In this document: in pieces, positions 5,833 to 6,179 of the stretch
Layout of the letters: each line of letters begins with the position of its first letter
How positions within the stretch are numbered: position 1 is the first letter of the stretch
Origin: Betaproteobacteria bacterium
GTDB lineage: Bacteria > Pseudomonadota > Gammaproteobacteria > Burkholderiales > SG8-39
Assembly (NCBI GenBank): GCA_005881355.1
Contig: VBDM01000049.1
Coordinates: forward strand, 1-6,179
DNA length: 6,179 bases
Reading direction: 5' to 3'
Position numbers and translations under genes: made by a program
The notes under the pieces: model-generated
Seen by the model: the letters and a program-made list of their open reading frames with translations, nothing else
The model's database searches: none
What the model was told of the DNA's origin: nothing

Positions 5833-6179
5833 ATGGCATCCGCATTTCGATTGAAGTTGTTGCGGCTTATCACTATTGCCGCGATAACGTTGTGCGGCGC
5901 TTGCGCCACCACCGTACAGCACCAAACCGTCGCCGATGTCCTGCCAACGAACGATCTGCCGAATCCGTATCAAAGCATTGCACCGTGGGGAAATCTCCCA
6001 GAGGGAAGGAAGTGGGGAGCTCTGAACGCGGTCGCGATCGACAACGACGGCGAATCGGTCTGGGTGGCGGACCGGTGCGGCGCGAACCCGGACATTCCGC
6101 CCGGAGTCTCGCCGTTCCAGTACGACAGCTGCGCAGGTTCAAGCCTGCCGCCGGTTCTCAAGTTCGATTCGTCCGGCAA
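5833..6179 (+). CDS. Exported NHL/six-bladed beta-propeller-like protein (3' truncated)
   Basis: The first 115 codons of a gene that runs off the window. The protein begins with a basic N-terminus (FRLKLLRL) and a hydrophobic stretch at about residues 9-23 that ends LCGACATT, so it is exported. C24 could be a lipoprotein cysteine, but the residues before it (C-G-A) are a poor lipobox, and ordinary cleavage is equally possible. The mature part has NPYQSIAPWGNLPEGRKWG (44-62), then NAVAIDNDGESVWVADRCG (65-83) and later PPVLKFDSSG (106-115). The repeated 'hydrophobic-D-x-D/S-x-G' strand pattern and VWVADRCGAN resemble secreted NHL-repeat or six-bladed beta-propeller proteins that I recall from soil proteobacteria and acidobacteria. 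Substrate and role are unknown. It has its own strong ribosome binding site and a slightly AT-richer start than its neighbours. Family call is tentative; coding status is well supported. Confidence 0.75.
   Translation, partial: MASAFRLKLLRLITIAAITLCGACATTVQHQTVADVLPTNDLPNPYQSIAPWGNLPEGRKWGALNAVAIDNDGESVWVADRCGANPDIPPGVSPFQYDSCAGSSLPPVLKFDSSG

Overview
This window is a GC-rich piece of a bacterial chromosome, almost certainly from a betaproteobacterium or a close relative. The main evidence is gene order: the end of lepB, a small DUF4845 membrane protein, then rnc, era, recO, pdxJ, acpS and nagZ, all on the + strand. This is the conserved betaproteobacterial arrangement, recognised here from memory. 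The organism cannot be named from the sequence alone.

Layout. Positions 3-80 are the last 25 codons of signal peptidase I (lepB). A DUF4845 protein follows at 91-441. Next come ribonuclease III (497-1165), the ribosome-assembly GTPase Era (1180-2067), recombination mediator RecO (2060-2779), pyridoxine 5'-phosphate synthase PdxJ (2789-3544), holo-ACP synthase AcpS (3541-3864) and beta-N-acetylglucosaminidase NagZ (3861-4871). Gaps are at most 55 bases, and era/recO, pdxJ/acpS and acpS/nagZ overlap by 8, 4 and 4 bases, so the block reads as one translationally coupled operon. A zinc-type cation diffusion facilitator (4882-5793) starts 10 bases after nagZ. After a 39-base gap, a secreted beta-propeller-like gene begins at 5833 and runs off the window end. 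No stretch over 300 bases lacks a gene, and I saw no RNA gene, mobile element, CRISPR array or convincing terminator.

The genes are housekeeping functions: protein export, RNA processing and 30S maturation (RNase III, Era), DNA repair (RecO), vitamin B6 synthesis (PdxJ), activation of acyl carrier protein (AcpS) and cell-wall recycling (NagZ). The transporter adds metal tolerance.

Two things stand out. AcpS lacks about 27 residues between its two active-site motifs while the reading frame is kept. This is either a real in-frame deletion in a normally essential enzyme or a collapsed repeat in the assembly. PdxJ belongs to the divergent form I associate with alphaproteobacteria and Bacteroidetes (NLNK instead of NIDH at the N-terminus), although it sits in the standard betaproteobacterial operon position. 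I found no evidence of a wholly new biological system.
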